NCBI GenBank assembly: GCA_013203755.1
Contig: JABMPI010000438.1
Location: 1 to 25,510 of the forward strand
DNA: 25,510 nucleotides
Direction of reading: 5' to 3'
DNA from: Bacteroidota bacterium
GTDB taxonomy: Bacteria; Bacteroidota; Bacteroidia; Bacteroidales; Prolixibacteraceae
In this document: positions 1 to 8,191 of the stretch, piece by piece
How the letters are laid out: each line of letters opens with the position of its first letter
Numbering within the stretch: the stretch's first letter is position 1
The notes under the pieces: generated by a model
Database searches by the model: none
Told to the model about the DNA's origin: nothing
Seen by the model: only the letters and a program-made list of their open reading frames with translations
Program-made: the position numbers and the translations under genes

Positions 1-182
1 GATGCAATCCAGGCATTTCCATCCTTGTCAAAATCCACACACGTAATATTCCTGCCCTCTAAAATCCATTCTGAAACATCAAAATTTATTTCAGAAGAAA
101 AGTTTTTTTCAGAATAAAATTCATCTTTTTCGCAAGCAAAAAGAACCAATAAAACTATCAATATTGAAATTGGTTTATTCAT
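1..182 (-). CDS. Propeller-type lipoprotein, third tandem copy (partial, N-terminal 60 residues)
   Basis: This is the 5' end of a gene that leaves the window at base 1. Translation from the ATG at 180-182 gives a lipoprotein signal with lipobox LFAC and the lipidated Cys at residue 17, followed by the acidic EKDE, a pattern like the export signals of surface lipoproteins in Bacteroidota. After a short linker comes FDKDGNAWIA, the start of a propeller-like repeat. The start lies 3 bp beyond the stop of the frameshifted copy at 186-1189, the same spacing as between that copy and the one at 1193-2197, so all three are probably one transcript. About 94% of its bases match 1008-1189. Function is unknown; by family resemblance it would be an outer-membrane-anchored binding or scaffold protein. 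Confidence 0.8.
   Translation of the reverse strand, partial: MNKPISILIVLLVLFACEKDEFYSEKNFSSEINFDVSEWILEGRNITCVDFDKDGNAWIA
1..182. repeat. Direct repeat of 1008-1189 (94% identical, 182 bp)
   Basis: Bases 1-182 align without gaps to 1008-1189 with 11 mismatches by hand count. The first 94 bases are identical. The repeat covers the signal peptide and first blade of two neighbouring lipoprotein genes, while the third copy (1193-2197) is clearly diverged. This points to recent duplication or gene conversion between the two left copies. Confidence 0.9.
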
Positions 183-185
183 TTG

Positions 186-1189
186 TTATTGGTTTAAAAT
201 GAATATTCCTTCCTCTGTACAAAACCAAATGTTGTTTTGATTATCAACTTTTACACTTCTGATAAAAACCTCGGGAATTTGACCTTCTTCGGAACGATGC
301 CATTCATTACCATCAAAAACAAAATAACTGAAATAATCACCCTGGACACTTCCCTGAACCCAAATATAATCGCGTTTATCAATAAACATCCTGTTAAAAA
401 AATCAATATCAAAATCACGTTCAAATACTTTCCATTTCCCTTCCTGATAAATAACAACTTCATTTTCATAACAACCCCCACAAGATGAAAGTGAATGATC
501 GGTTACTACAACAGGTTCAGATTTTGAAGTTAAATCTAAAGTAGCAATCCAGTAAAAAACTACATCACCTCCTAATTTTGACCATTTATTTTTACCGTCC
601 GTCAAAAATACTTTTGCTTCTGTTACAGTACCTTCTGAAAAAAAAAAACTTCTCCCTTTGCATTTATTTTCAAACCTAAAATCAAATTATGATTAATAAT
701 CGAATTGTCGGGAGTGAAAAGTTCAAAGTCGCCATCGTAATGCATCAATCCTCCCAATTGGTGTGCGGAACTACTAAACCATACTGAACCATCTGGAGAT
801 GTTTGTACATCAAAAATTAAATCACGGAGAAGCCCTGAATTTTCAGAATTAAAAAAGGTGAATTCTCTGTTTGAGAAACTCGCCAATCCTTTATCTTTTG
901 TTCCTAACCAAACTTTACCATCGGTTGCAACAGCAATATCAAAGATCTGTGAGCCGACATCGTAAGTTTTTATCTTACTATTATCATAAAAAATCAATTC
1001 ACTGCCCGATGCAATCCAGGCATTTCCATCCTTGTCAAAATCCACACACGTAATATTCCTGCCCTCTAAAATCCATTCTGAAACATCAAAATTTATTTCA
1101 GTAGAAAACTTTTTTTCAGAAGGAAATTCATCTTTTTCACAAGCAAAAAGAACCAAAGAAAATATCAGTATTGAAATTGATTTTTTCAT
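186..1189 (-). pseudogene. Propeller-type lipoprotein, frameshifted middle copy
   Basis: Two open frames make up one gene. The 5' part (1189 down to 623, 188 residues) has a lipoprotein signal (lipobox LFAC, Cys17, then EKDE) and propeller-like blades (DGKVWLGT, SPDGSVWFSS). It ends a few codons after a run of 11 T on the coding strand (638-648). The 3' part (about 640 down to 186) resumes in another frame and ends with DNQNNIWFCTEEGIFILNQ. Adding one T gives an uninterrupted 334-residue protein, exactly the length of the intact neighbour at 1193-2197, and the two align along their length, for example both carry DKRDY(V/I)W. It could be a true pseudogene, a phase-variable gene in the OFF state, or a sequencing error in the homopolymer; the sequence alone cannot decide. 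Confidence 0.8.
638..648. repeat. 11-base homopolymer at the frameshift point
   Basis: There are eleven consecutive A on the given strand, read as T in the gene. This run falls exactly where the reading frame of the 186-1189 lipoprotein gene breaks. A 12-T (or 9-T) allele would restore the full frame. Such tracts are prone to slipped-strand mispairing and also to base-calling error. Confidence 0.85.
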
Positions 1190-1192
1190 TTG

Positions 1193-2197
1193 TTATTGGT
1201 TTAAAACATAAATACCATTGTTAGTTCCAATCCAGACATTATTTTCATCATCAACTTCAATACAATTAATAAAATCATCGGGGAATTTTTTTGGTGCTTC
1301 GTGCCAGTTTTCTCCATCGAAAACAGTAAGTATTTCGTATAAATCGGAAGAAAACTTGGCAACCCAAACATAATCCCGCTTATCTGTGGATAAAATATAC
1401 AGTAAGTCGTTAAAAGCCTCATGTTCTCTATGAATGGTTTTTTGTTCGTTTACAAATTCAAAAAGCACCTCATCAGGGAATAAGCCACCGCCACAATATT
1501 CCCTGCTATCCTCTATATAAAATATACTTCCTGTTGAACCAAGAGCCATGTCAGTTGGAAAACATCCCCCACTCACAAACAGTTCTTTCCAATGGTTTCC
1601 ATTAATTTCAATTCCAACCCGAGCTGTTTCAATTCCTTTTGATAGAATGTATATTTTACCATTTAAAATCTGCATGCAATATATCAGATTGTCCGGTAGT
1701 TGTGAATTGCTTGGCAAATAATGAGTGAATCTTTCGCCATCGTATTTTGACAGCCCACCAATTTTGCTGGCCGAAGAATTAAACCAAATATTTCCAGACT
1801 CATCACATTCTACTTGCCTTATTAAATTACGCGGCAAACCTGAGTTTTCAATCGTATAATATCTTGTTTTACTTCCGTCATATTTACCAAGTCCTGATGA
1901 ATACGTACCAAAATAAAGTGACTTGTCTTTTTCATTAAATGCCATGGATAAAACATCGGAATCCGCTTCAAAGGAAGATGTTTGCCCACTTCGTTTGGTA
2001 TAAAAAATTTCTTTCCCAACGGAATAATAATATTCTCCATCTATAAATTCAATCAGTTTTACAGATGTTCCAGGGAGTAAACTTTCAGAAATTTCGAAAT
2101 TTATTTGAGGAGAATAAATACCGGGATAGGAAATTTCTCCCTTTTCACAAGAAAAAAAAAATAACAAAACAATCAAAAATAAGATTCGTAAATTCAT
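1193..2197 (-). CDS. Propeller-type lipoprotein, intact copy
   Basis: A 334-residue lipoprotein with a hydrophobic signal ending FFFSC (lipidated Cys17) followed by EKGE. The rest holds propeller-like strands of the kind seen in two-component-regulator propeller (Reg_prop) domains: KSLYFGTYSSGLGKYDG, DESGNIWFNSSASKIGG, DKRDYVWVAK and the closing DENNVWIGTNNGIYVLNQ. There is no kinase, transmembrane or HTH segment, so it is a free-standing propeller anchored at the envelope, not a hybrid sensor. It is the first gene of the tandem array (minus strand); its stop is 3 bp from the start of the next copy. I see no perfect TAnnTTTG box upstream. The ligand or partner is unknown; surface exposure is inferred from the acidic residues after the Cys. 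Confidence 0.8.
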   Translation of the reverse strand: MNLRILFLIVLLFFFSCEKGEISYPGIYSPQINFEISESLLPGTSVKLIEFIDGEYYYSVGKEIFYTKRSGQTSSFEADSDVLSMAFNEKDKSLYFGTYSSGLGKYDGSKTRYYTIENSGLPRNLIRQVECDESGNIWFNSSASKIGGLSKYDGERFTHYLPSNSQLPDNLIYCMQILNGKIYILSKGIETARVGIEINGNHWKELFVSGGCFPTDMALGSTGSIFYIEDSREYCGGGLFPDEVLFEFVNEQKTIHREHEAFNDLLYILSTDKRDYVWVAKFSSDLYEILTVFDGENWHEAPKKFPDDFINCIEVDDENNVWIGTNNGIYVLNQ

Positions 2198-2293
2198 GTT
2201 AGCTTTTTTGTAAAGATGGGAATTTGAGTTTTATGGTTGCGTACTAACAATAAAAAATAATTGAATTTATGTTCTATAAAATCAATTCATAAT

Positions 2294-3937
2294 TTACAAC
2301 TCAAAAACCTTCTCCCCGGCACTCCAGGTACTTAATATTTTAGTTTCCAAAACTTCTTTGGGTGATGCGGTCATTAAGTCGGTATCCAGAATAATAAAGT
2401 CGGCCAACATTCCAGATTCGAGGCTGCCTTTTTCGTTTTCTTCGAATGATGCTTTTGCTGCCCAGCATGTCATCGAACGCAGTGCTTGTTCGCGTGTGAG
2501 ACCTTCTTCCATTCTCCAGCCACATTTGGGCAAACCTTGGTGATCAATGCGAAATACAGAGGAATAAAAAGTGTACAGCGGCTCAATACTTTCCACCGGG
2601 AAGTCAGTTCCGTTGGGAATCCAATCCAATTGACTTAGCAATGTCTGATAGGAATAGGCTCCCTTAATCCGCTCCGCTCCCACCCGATCTTCCGCCCATG
2701 GCATATCCGAAGTAGCGTGCGTTGCCTGAATAGAGGGTACAATCGTAAACTTCACAAATTTGCCAAAATCATCAGGATGTATAATTTGTGCATGTTCTAT
2801 TCTCCAGCGACGGTCGTTTTTGCCTTTTAGGAACTTTCCATACGTATTTAGCATCAAACGGTTGACACTGTCGCCAATAGCGTGGGTTGCTATTGCATAA
2901 TTATTATCGTACGCCAGTTGACAAATTTCATCGTAATATTCCTGGCTGGCAATTTGTAAACCGCTGTTTCCCGGATCATCAGAATAATCGTCCAGTAAGA
3001 GTGCACCTCTCGATCCCAAAGCGCCGTCGGCAAATAATTTAATTGTATTAACCACAAGTCGATTGGTTTTATATTTCCCGTCTTTCACAAAATATTCAAT
3101 ATTATCTTTTGAAGGATACAACATTGCATTAATCCTCATTTTTAACGAACCTGTATTTTGCATTTCGTCCATTAATAAAACGGTATTTTTGCTCACTCCA
3201 CAATCGGTAACCGAAGTCAATCCAACCGCAAAACAATTTTTCTGTGCTGCCAACAATCCTTTTTCCTGCTGATCGCGCGAAATATCAGGAATAAAACCGG
3301 TTACCAAACTCATGGCGTTGTCAATTAAAACACCCGTTGGTTGTCCATTATTCAGCAAAACATTACCTCCTTCAATTTTTGATTTAGCAGTAACACCGGC
3401 AATTTCCAATGCTCTTGAATTGCACCATCCTGCATGTCCGTCAACACGAATTAAATAAACCGGCACATCCGGGAAAATCTCATCCAATCTCTTTTTATCA
3501 GGAAACTCTTTTTCAAGCCAATCGTTTTGGTCCCAACTGCGACCTAAAACCCATTCGCCGCCAAATTTTTTGTAATGTTTTTTTAGAATATCGTAAATCT
3601 CTTCCGGACTTTCTGTTCCACGCAAATTTGCATATTGCATTAAATTCACAGCGTAACCGTTAAAATGACAATGTGCATCATTAAAACCAGGATAGACAAA
3701 TTTTCCCGTTGCATCCACTACATTTTCGCTTATATATTTATTCTGAATGGTTTCTGCCGAACCGATATCAACAACTTTACCATTAATAACAGCAAAACTT
3801 TCAGCCTTCGAAAAAGCTTCATCAATAGTATAAATGGTAGCGTTTGTAACAATTAAATCAGCTGCTTCTTTTTGGTTACACGAGTTCATAACAAATAACG
3901 TTAGCAGAGAAATTAATACAGTAGAAATACGTTTCAT
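2294..3937 (-). CDS. YtcJ-type amidohydrolase, lipoprotein
   Basis: A 547-residue metal-dependent amidohydrolase of the YtcJ-like (amidohydrolase 3) family. The N terminus is a lipoprotein signal (FVMNSC, Cys20), so it should work outside the inner membrane. Metal-site residues expected for the family are visible: DAHCH at 87-91, K300 in TIKLFADGALGSRGA, H352 in THAIGD, H382 in RIEHAQ and D445 in NGTDFPV. The small beta-domain bracketing the barrel is also present (LIVTNATIYTID near the start, GMLADFIILD near the end). The family hydrolyses C-N bonds of varied amides or cyclic compounds; the substrate here cannot be read from sequence. The ATG at 3937 gives a proper signal peptide and lies about 20 bp after a TACATTTG box. 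It follows the aldehyde dehydrogenase gene with a 93-bp gap, so it may have its own promoter. Confidence 0.88.
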   Translation of the reverse strand: MKRISTVLISLLTLFVMNSCNQKEAADLIVTNATIYTIDEAFSKAESFAVINGKVVDIGSAETIQNKYISENVVDATGKFVYPGFNDAHCHFNGYAVNLMQYANLRGTESPEEIYDILKKHYKKFGGEWVLGRSWDQNDWLEKEFPDKKRLDEIFPDVPVYLIRVDGHAGWCNSRALEIAGVTAKSKIEGGNVLLNNGQPTGVLIDNAMSLVTGFIPDISRDQQEKGLLAAQKNCFAVGLTSVTDCGVSKNTVLLMDEMQNTGSLKMRINAMLYPSKDNIEYFVKDGKYKTNRLVVNTIKLFADGALGSRGALLLDDYSDDPGNSGLQIASQEYYDEICQLAYDNNYAIATHAIGDSVNRLMLNTYGKFLKGKNDRRWRIEHAQIIHPDDFGKFVKFTIVPSIQATHATSDMPWAEDRVGAERIKGAYSYQTLLSQLDWIPNGTDFPVESIEPLYTFYSSVFRIDHQGLPKCGWRMEEGLTREQALRSMTCWAAKASFEENEKGSLESGMLADFIILDTDLMTASPKEVLETKILSTWSAGEKVFEL

Positions 3938-3959
3938 TTGAAATATTTTTTGACACTAA

Positions 3960-3967
3960 CAAATGTA
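3960..3967 (-). promoter_or_regulatory. Candidate -7 promoter box (TACATTTG) for the amidohydrolase gene
   Basis: On the minus strand TACATTTG matches the Bacteroidota -7 consensus TAnnTTTG exactly and sits 22 bp before the ATG at 3937. About 19 bp further upstream is a T-rich stretch rather than a clean TTTG. A 5-bp inverted repeat (TGTAG, five bases, CTACA, at 3964-3978) overlaps the box and could be an operator or a chance stem. Confidence 0.45.
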
Positions 3968-4030
3968 GTTTTTCTACACTTTCTTAAAAATGATAATTTT
4001 TATGCATTTGGGTTTAATATTGAATCAATT

Positions 4031-5395
4031 TTATTTTACAACCACAGTTTTTACATTCATAAATTCTTTAATTCCTTGCGTGAATAGTTCGCGTCCGTAA
4101 CCACTCCCTTTAACTCCTCCAAAGGGTAATCGCGGATCGGATTTTACAAAGTCGTTTACAAAGCAGCATCCGGCTTCCAACTGCATTTCAGCAATGTTTT
4201 CACCCTTTTTCAAATCGCTGGTAAATATTGCTGCACCCAATCCAAATTCGGTGTCGTTTGCCACTTTAATTGCTTCCTTCTCATCATTAACCCGAATTAC
4301 CGAAGCAACAGGTCCGAACAACTCTTCATTGTAAGCTGGCATTCCCGGGTGGATATTTTCTAAAATTGTGGGTGGATAAAATGCACCTTTGCGGTGTGGA
4401 ATTTCACCACCTAAAATTACTTCAGCACCTTTTTCAATTGAAGAGACAACTTGCTGGTGCAATTCATCGCGTAAATCAAATCTTGCCATTGGACCCATTG
4501 TAGTTTCCGCATCAAAAGGATCACCAAAATACGCGCTGTTCATTTCGTGTAAAAAATATTCCACAAATTCAGGATAAACCTCATTCTCAACAATAAACCG
4601 TTTTGCTCCAATACAACTTTGTCCGGCATTTAAAAGTCGTCCGGCAGCACATTTTGTAGCGGCATCTTCCAGATTAGCATCTTTCAGAATAATATACGGG
4701 TCGCTACCTCCAAGCTCCAACACACACTTTTTTAGCACACTCCCGGAAATTGAAGCCACACTTTTTCCGGCGGGGGTACTTCCAGTTAAACTCACAGCTT
4801 TTATCGCATGATGTTTAATTACATTTTCAACCTGATTACTCCCTATTAATAAAGTACGAAATGCATTTTCAGGAAAACCGGCTTCGCGAAACAGCTCTTC
4901 TATTGCAATGGCGCATCCCGGAACGTTGCTGGCGTGTTTAAGCACCGCTGTATTTCCTGCCATTAAAGTTGGTGCGGCAAAACGAAAAACCTGCCAAAAT
5001 GGAAAATTCCAAGGCATTACTGCCAAAACAGTTCCGATGGGTTGATAAGAAACAAAAGAGCGGAAAGCTTCTGTTGAAATGATCTCATTCTCCAGAAAAA
5101 TTTCAGCATTTTGCGCATAATAATCGCAAACCAAGGCACATTTTTCAATTTCACCAACTCCCTCCTTTATTACTTTGCCCATTTCCAAAGCCATTAAATG
5201 AGCCAATTCCTCTTTTTTACTTTTTAACAGACCGGATAGATTTTGCATAAACTGGCTGCGATGTGCAAAAGATGTACTTCGCCAATGGCACCACGTTTTA
5301 TCGACGGAATTGATAATTTTATCTACCCCTTTTTCTGAATAAGTTTCGTAAGATTTAACGCTTTCTCCGGTGGTAGGATTTATAGATTTTATCAT
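4031..5395 (-). CDS. NAD(P)-dependent succinate-semialdehyde dehydrogenase, Sad/YneI-like
   Basis: A complete 454-residue aldehyde dehydrogenase that should oxidise an aldehyde to its acid in the cytoplasm. Visible key residues are N130 in MPWNFPFWQ (oxyanion), the GSTPAG loop at 205-210 (cofactor), E227 in LELGGSDP (general base) and nucleophile C261 in NAGQSCIGAKRF. The motifs LKHASNVPGCA, ELGGSDPYI and MARFDLRDELH closely resemble E. coli Sad (YneI), which acts on succinate semialdehyde, and length is close to that enzyme's 462. Substrate choice remains an inference. It lies 61 bp downstream of the pirin gene on the same strand and upstream of the amidohydrolase gene, so partial co-transcription is possible. 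Confidence 0.88.
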   Translation of the reverse strand: MIKSINPTTGESVKSYETYSEKGVDKIINSVDKTWCHWRSTSFAHRSQFMQNLSGLLKSKKEELAHLMALEMGKVIKEGVGEIEKCALVCDYYAQNAEIFLENEIISTEAFRSFVSYQPIGTVLAVMPWNFPFWQVFRFAAPTLMAGNTAVLKHASNVPGCAIAIEELFREAGFPENAFRTLLIGSNQVENVIKHHAIKAVSLTGSTPAGKSVASISGSVLKKCVLELGGSDPYIILKDANLEDAATKCAAGRLLNAGQSCIGAKRFIVENEVYPEFVEYFLHEMNSAYFGDPFDAETTMGPMARFDLRDELHQQVVSSIEKGAEVILGGEIPHRKGAFYPPTILENIHPGMPAYNEELFGPVASVIRVNDEKEAIKVANDTEFGLGAAIFTSDLKKGENIAEMQLEAGCCFVNDFVKSDPRLPFGGVKGSGYGRELFTQGIKEFMNVKTVVVK

Positions 5396-5456
5396 AATTT
5401 CATTCTAATTATTTCAAAATCTAAGATACAAAAAAACTGGTTTGATTGTCGGGAAA

Positions 5457-6170
5457 TTATCTCATTGGAACTTCGATGGCAAGTAATTTTGAGTTTGTAG
5501 TAAATCTAATTTCAAGAGGTTCATAAAAACTCCAAACTCCCACTGCATCGCGATTCTGCAATTTCTGGTTATTGATTTCTGCTTCACCTTCAATCAACAT
5601 AAAATAAACACCATTTCCCTGTTTATTTAACTGGTAGTTAGCAACTTGAATTTCATTGGTATTTATGATAGAAATAAAAGCATTTTGGTGAATCCAAAGC
5701 AAATCGTTTTTTCCTTTTGGAGAAACCAGCATTTGCCACTTGTTTATTCTCTCTGTTTCTGAAAATGCTTTTTGCTCATATCGTGGTTTGTATCCTTTTT
5801 TATCGGTAAAAATCCAAATTTGAAATAACTTGAGTTTTTCCGAATCGGAGGCATTAAACTCCGAATGCCAAATTCCTGAACCGGCAGACATCACCTGAAC
5901 TTCGTTACTGGAAATTATCTCCTCGTTTCCCATACTATCGATGTGCCGAACAGAACCGGAAAGTGGAATTGTGATGATTTCCATGTTTTGATGCGGATGC
6001 AAATCGAATCCCCTTGATGGTGCAATTTCATCGTCGTTTAAAACCCGCAGTTTACCAAAATGCATTTTTTCGCTGTCGTAATAGTTGGCAAAACTAAACG
6101 AATGTGTTGCTTTTAACCAACCATGATTGGCATTTCCGCGTTGCGAAGCTTTATGAAATACAGTTTCCAT
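5457..6170 (-). CDS. Pirin family protein, YhaK/quercetinase-like
   Basis: A bicupin protein of the pirin family; relatives include YhaK and quercetin 2,3-dioxygenases, and some act as redox-sensitive cofactors. The N-terminal cupin carries the usual metal ligands: two His in FDLHPHQNMEI and a His and Glu in GSGIWHSEF. Other family marks are SFSFANYYD near the start and GVWSFYEPLEI at the end. I place the start at the ATG at 6170 (237 residues, METVFHKASQRG), because homologues begin there; an in-frame ATG at 6209 would add 13 unconserved residues. The gene precedes the aldehyde dehydrogenase gene on the same strand. A role in quenching electrophiles or flavonoids is possible but not shown. 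Confidence 0.85.
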   Translation of the reverse strand: METVFHKASQRGNANHGWLKATHSFSFANYYDSEKMHFGKLRVLNDDEIAPSRGFDLHPHQNMEIITIPLSGSVRHIDSMGNEEIISSNEVQVMSAGSGIWHSEFNASDSEKLKLFQIWIFTDKKGYKPRYEQKAFSETERINKWQMLVSPKGKNDLLWIHQNAFISIINTNEIQVANYQLNKQGNGVYFMLIEGEAEINNQKLQNRDAVGVWSFYEPLEIRFTTNSKLLAIEVPMR

Positions 6171-6267
6171 TATTAAATAAACAGACAATAAAATTCTTGT
6201 TTTGTTCAAAATAAAAAGCAGCTTTTCAATAGATAAACTGCTTTTCGATATAATTTGAATTCGTTTT

Positions 6268-6430
6268 AACCTGAGTTCGATTTAAAATATTAACACAGTT
6301 TCAGCCAGTTTTTGTCAGAAATTTGTACAAATTCCCGAAGGACTATCGGGATAATTCGAGAGAATTTGGAGGAATTTATGCAAAAAGAGGCGAAATCTGT
6401 AGGAAAAGTATTTTAAATCGAACTCAGGTT
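6268..6430. repeat. 163-bp element bounded by perfect 22-bp inverted repeats
   Basis: The 22 bases at 6268-6289 are the exact reverse complement of 6409-6430. The 119 bp between hold a 14-bp perfect palindrome at 6320-6333 and a hairpin with stem TCCCGA/TCGGGA at 6333-6351. The right arm ends one base before the stop codon of the OsmC gene. Neither arm is followed by a strong T run in its outward direction, so it is not a standard terminator. Size and nested symmetry suggest a MITE-like or REP-like insertion; it carries no convincing gene. No second copy is in this window. Confidence 0.7.
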
Positions 6431-6431
6431 T

Positions 6432-6848
6432 TTACTCTACAATACGAATCTCAGTTTCCATTTCCATGGCTTGTTTATAAACTGCAGTTACACCACAATA
6501 TTTCGTTTCCGAAAGTTTAACTGCTTTTTCCAATTTATCTATTGGTAAATTTTTGCCTTTAAACTGGTAAACAATTTTCATTTTATTGTAATGCATCGGA
6601 TGCTCCTCGGTAACATCAGCCTCAACCATTACATTAAATGCTTCCGGAACCACTTTCATTTTTTTTAAAATCATCACCACATCAATACCCGTGCAACCTG
6701 CCAAAGCAGCTAACATTAACTTTTTGGGTCTTGACCCTAAATCACTTCCGCCAGCTTCTTCAGGAGCATCTACAATTACTTTGTGTCCATCGATGTCTGC
6801 TTCAAAAGCAACATTATCTGTCCACGACATATCAATTACATGTTTCAT
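6432..6848 (-). CDS. OsmC family protein
   Basis: A 138-residue OsmC/Ohr-superfamily protein. The two reactive cysteines of the family are present: C52 in LAALAGCTGIDVVMIL and C118 in SETKYCGVTA. The DVVMIL segment and the short length resemble the YhfA-like subgroup more than classical Ohr. Members reduce organic hydroperoxides or handle electrophiles with thiols in the cytoplasm; the precise substrate here is unknown. It is divergent from the Crp-type regulator gene at 7009, with a 160-bp shared upstream region. On its side TATATTTA (6889-6896) is a 7 of 8 match to the -7 box. Its stop abuts the inverted-repeat element. Confidence 0.88.
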   Translation of the reverse strand: MKHVIDMSWTDNVAFEADIDGHKVIVDAPEEAGGSDLGSRPKKLMLAALAGCTGIDVVMILKKMKVVPEAFNVMVEADVTEEHPMHYNKMKIVYQFKGKNLPIDKLEKAVKLSETKYCGVTAVYKQAMEMETEIRIVE

Positions 6849-7008
6849 ATTACCTAGATTCTAAAATGTTTTTACTTAATTTGAACGGTAAATATACAAC
6901 ATCTAAATATCTATATAAATAATATTACATATATTCAGCGAAATTGTATATTTAAACGATTTTTTTACGAGAATTCATTTTAGTTTTACACATTTTTACA
7001 ACAACGAA

Positions 7009-7710
7009 ATGAGAATTGCGATTAAAAGGCCCACTGAAGAGGAAACACAATTATCTGGTTTCCATCTATTTAAAAAGCTGAATGATGACGAATTTAGCAA
7101 ACTTAATTTTGAAAAAACCTGTTCGTTATATAAAAAGGGTACGGTAATTTATCGCGAAGGAAGCAGGCTCACCGGATTTTTCTGTGTTACAAAGGGAATT
7201 GTAAAGATTTTTAAAACCGGAATTGATGGGAAAGAACAAATTATTCGCTTTGCCAAAAAGGGCGAAATAATTGCTTACCGTTCGCTGCTAAGTCAGGAAT
7301 TAGCGTGTACAACAGCTAAAGTTATTGACGAAGCTGTTTTGTGTCACATTCCCTATCATACCTTACTATTTTTGATAGAGAGTAACTGGCAATTCTCGCA
7401 CCACATGTTACAAATTGTGTGTAGCGAATTGCGTCAAGCCAACGATTACATTACTGACATTGCGCAAAAAACAGTTCGCGAAAGATTGGCTGAAGTATTA
7501 CTTCTTTTGAAGGAGAATTTTGATTTAGACAACCAGAATACACTTCAAATTTCGCTTACCCGCGAAGAGTTGGCAAATATGGTTGGAACGGCGACTGAGT
7601 CGGTTATTCGTTTACTTTCTGAATTTAAGCAGGATAAAATGATTGAGTTGCAGGGACGAAAAATTAAATTCCTCGATATTCCCAATTTACGAAGGGTCGC
7701 AAATATTTAA
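7009..7710 (+). CDS. Crp/Fnr family transcriptional regulator
   Basis: A 233-residue regulator with an N-terminal cyclic-nucleotide-type beta barrel (about residues 20-130; GTVIYREGSRLTGFFCV and GIVKIFKTGIDGKEQIIRF) and a C-terminal winged helix (about 165-225; SLTREELANMVGTATESVIRLLSEF is split by the turn before the recognition helix ESVIRLLSEF). The N-terminal cysteine cluster of FNR is missing, so an oxygen-sensing Fe-S centre is unlikely, and the effector is unknown. It is divergent to the osmC-like gene, a common arrangement for a regulator and its target. TAGTTTTA at 6981-6988 matches the -7 box in 7 of 8 positions. A strong intrinsic terminator follows, so it is probably transcribed alone. 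Confidence 0.9.
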   Translation: MRIAIKRPTEEETQLSGFHLFKKLNDDEFSKLNFEKTCSLYKKGTVIYREGSRLTGFFCVTKGIVKIFKTGIDGKEQIIRFAKKGEIIAYRSLLSQELACTTAKVIDEAVLCHIPYHTLLFLIESNWQFSHHMLQIVCSELRQANDYITDIAQKTVRERLAEVLLLLKENFDLDNQNTLQISLTREELANMVGTATESVIRLLSEFKQDKMIELQGRKIKFLDIPNLRRVANI

Positions 7711-7727
7711 AATTACTTTATACATTG

Positions 7728-7753
7728 AAACCGGCACAACGCCGGTTTTTTTT
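7728..7753 (+). terminator. Rho-independent terminator after the Crp/Fnr gene
   Basis: An 8-bp stem AAACCGGC/GCCGGTTT with a 5-base loop (ACAAC) runs straight into eight T. It begins 18 bp after the stop codon at 7710. This is the clearest intrinsic terminator in the window. Confidence 0.85.
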
Positions 7754-7848
7754 ATGCCAAAATAATTGATACATTTTACCGTTAGATAAAATACATAATA
7801 CACTGCTTTACAAAGGTTAATTGAATTCACATTAAATTCAAAATAAAA

Positions 7849-8187
7849 ATGAAAATACTTGGTATTCAACTCAATAAAAAAGCTTTGGTTCGTTGGAAAA
7901 TATATATTGACAGGGCACGAATGTACATTGGCTACATTAGTTTTATTATGATTGCTTTTATGTTTTTAAATGATTTTAAAAATGAAACCATTCGAAGTTT
8001 TCTGGATGATAATAAACTAATTAGCTACCCGGCAATGATGGTTGTTTTTCTTATTTTTTCGTTGATTTTAGGCAGGCTCGACACAAAGTTTGGCTTTAGA
8101 AAAGAAGAGATGAGAAACGCTTCTACAGAAAATCCGGTTTTAATGGAGATATTAGAGAAAGTAAATCGAATTGAAAAGAGCCGTTAA
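7849..8187 (+). CDS. Small two-helix membrane protein of unknown function
   Basis: I do not recognise this 112-residue protein. It has two hydrophobic helices, about residues 25-42 (YIGYISFIMIAFMFLN) and 58-75 (YPAMMVVFLIFSLILG), with a basic N terminus and a charged C-terminal tail containing EEMRNASTENPVLMEILEKV. This predicts an inner-membrane hairpin with both ends in the cytoplasm. The preceding terminator at 7728-7753 separates it from the regulator gene. It converges with the EnvC-like gene, with only four bases between the two stops. Coding status is supported by length, a normal ATG start and unbiased amino-acid use. Confidence 0.65.
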   Translation: MKILGIQLNKKALVRWKIYIDRARMYIGYISFIMIAFMFLNDFKNETIRSFLDDNKLISYPAMMVVFLIFSLILGRLDTKFGFRKEEMRNASTENPVLMEILEKVNRIEKSR

Positions 8188-8191
8188 CTAA

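Noticed and set aside
186..605. A separate 139-residue gene starting at TTG
   Set aside because: It has no signal peptide and aligns with the C-terminal half of the neighbouring lipoprotein, so it is the 3' part of the frameshifted gene.
6323..6520. 65-residue plus-strand open frame over the inverted-repeat element
   Set aside because: It runs from inside the element into the antisense of the OsmC gene, and has no recognisable protein or promoter.
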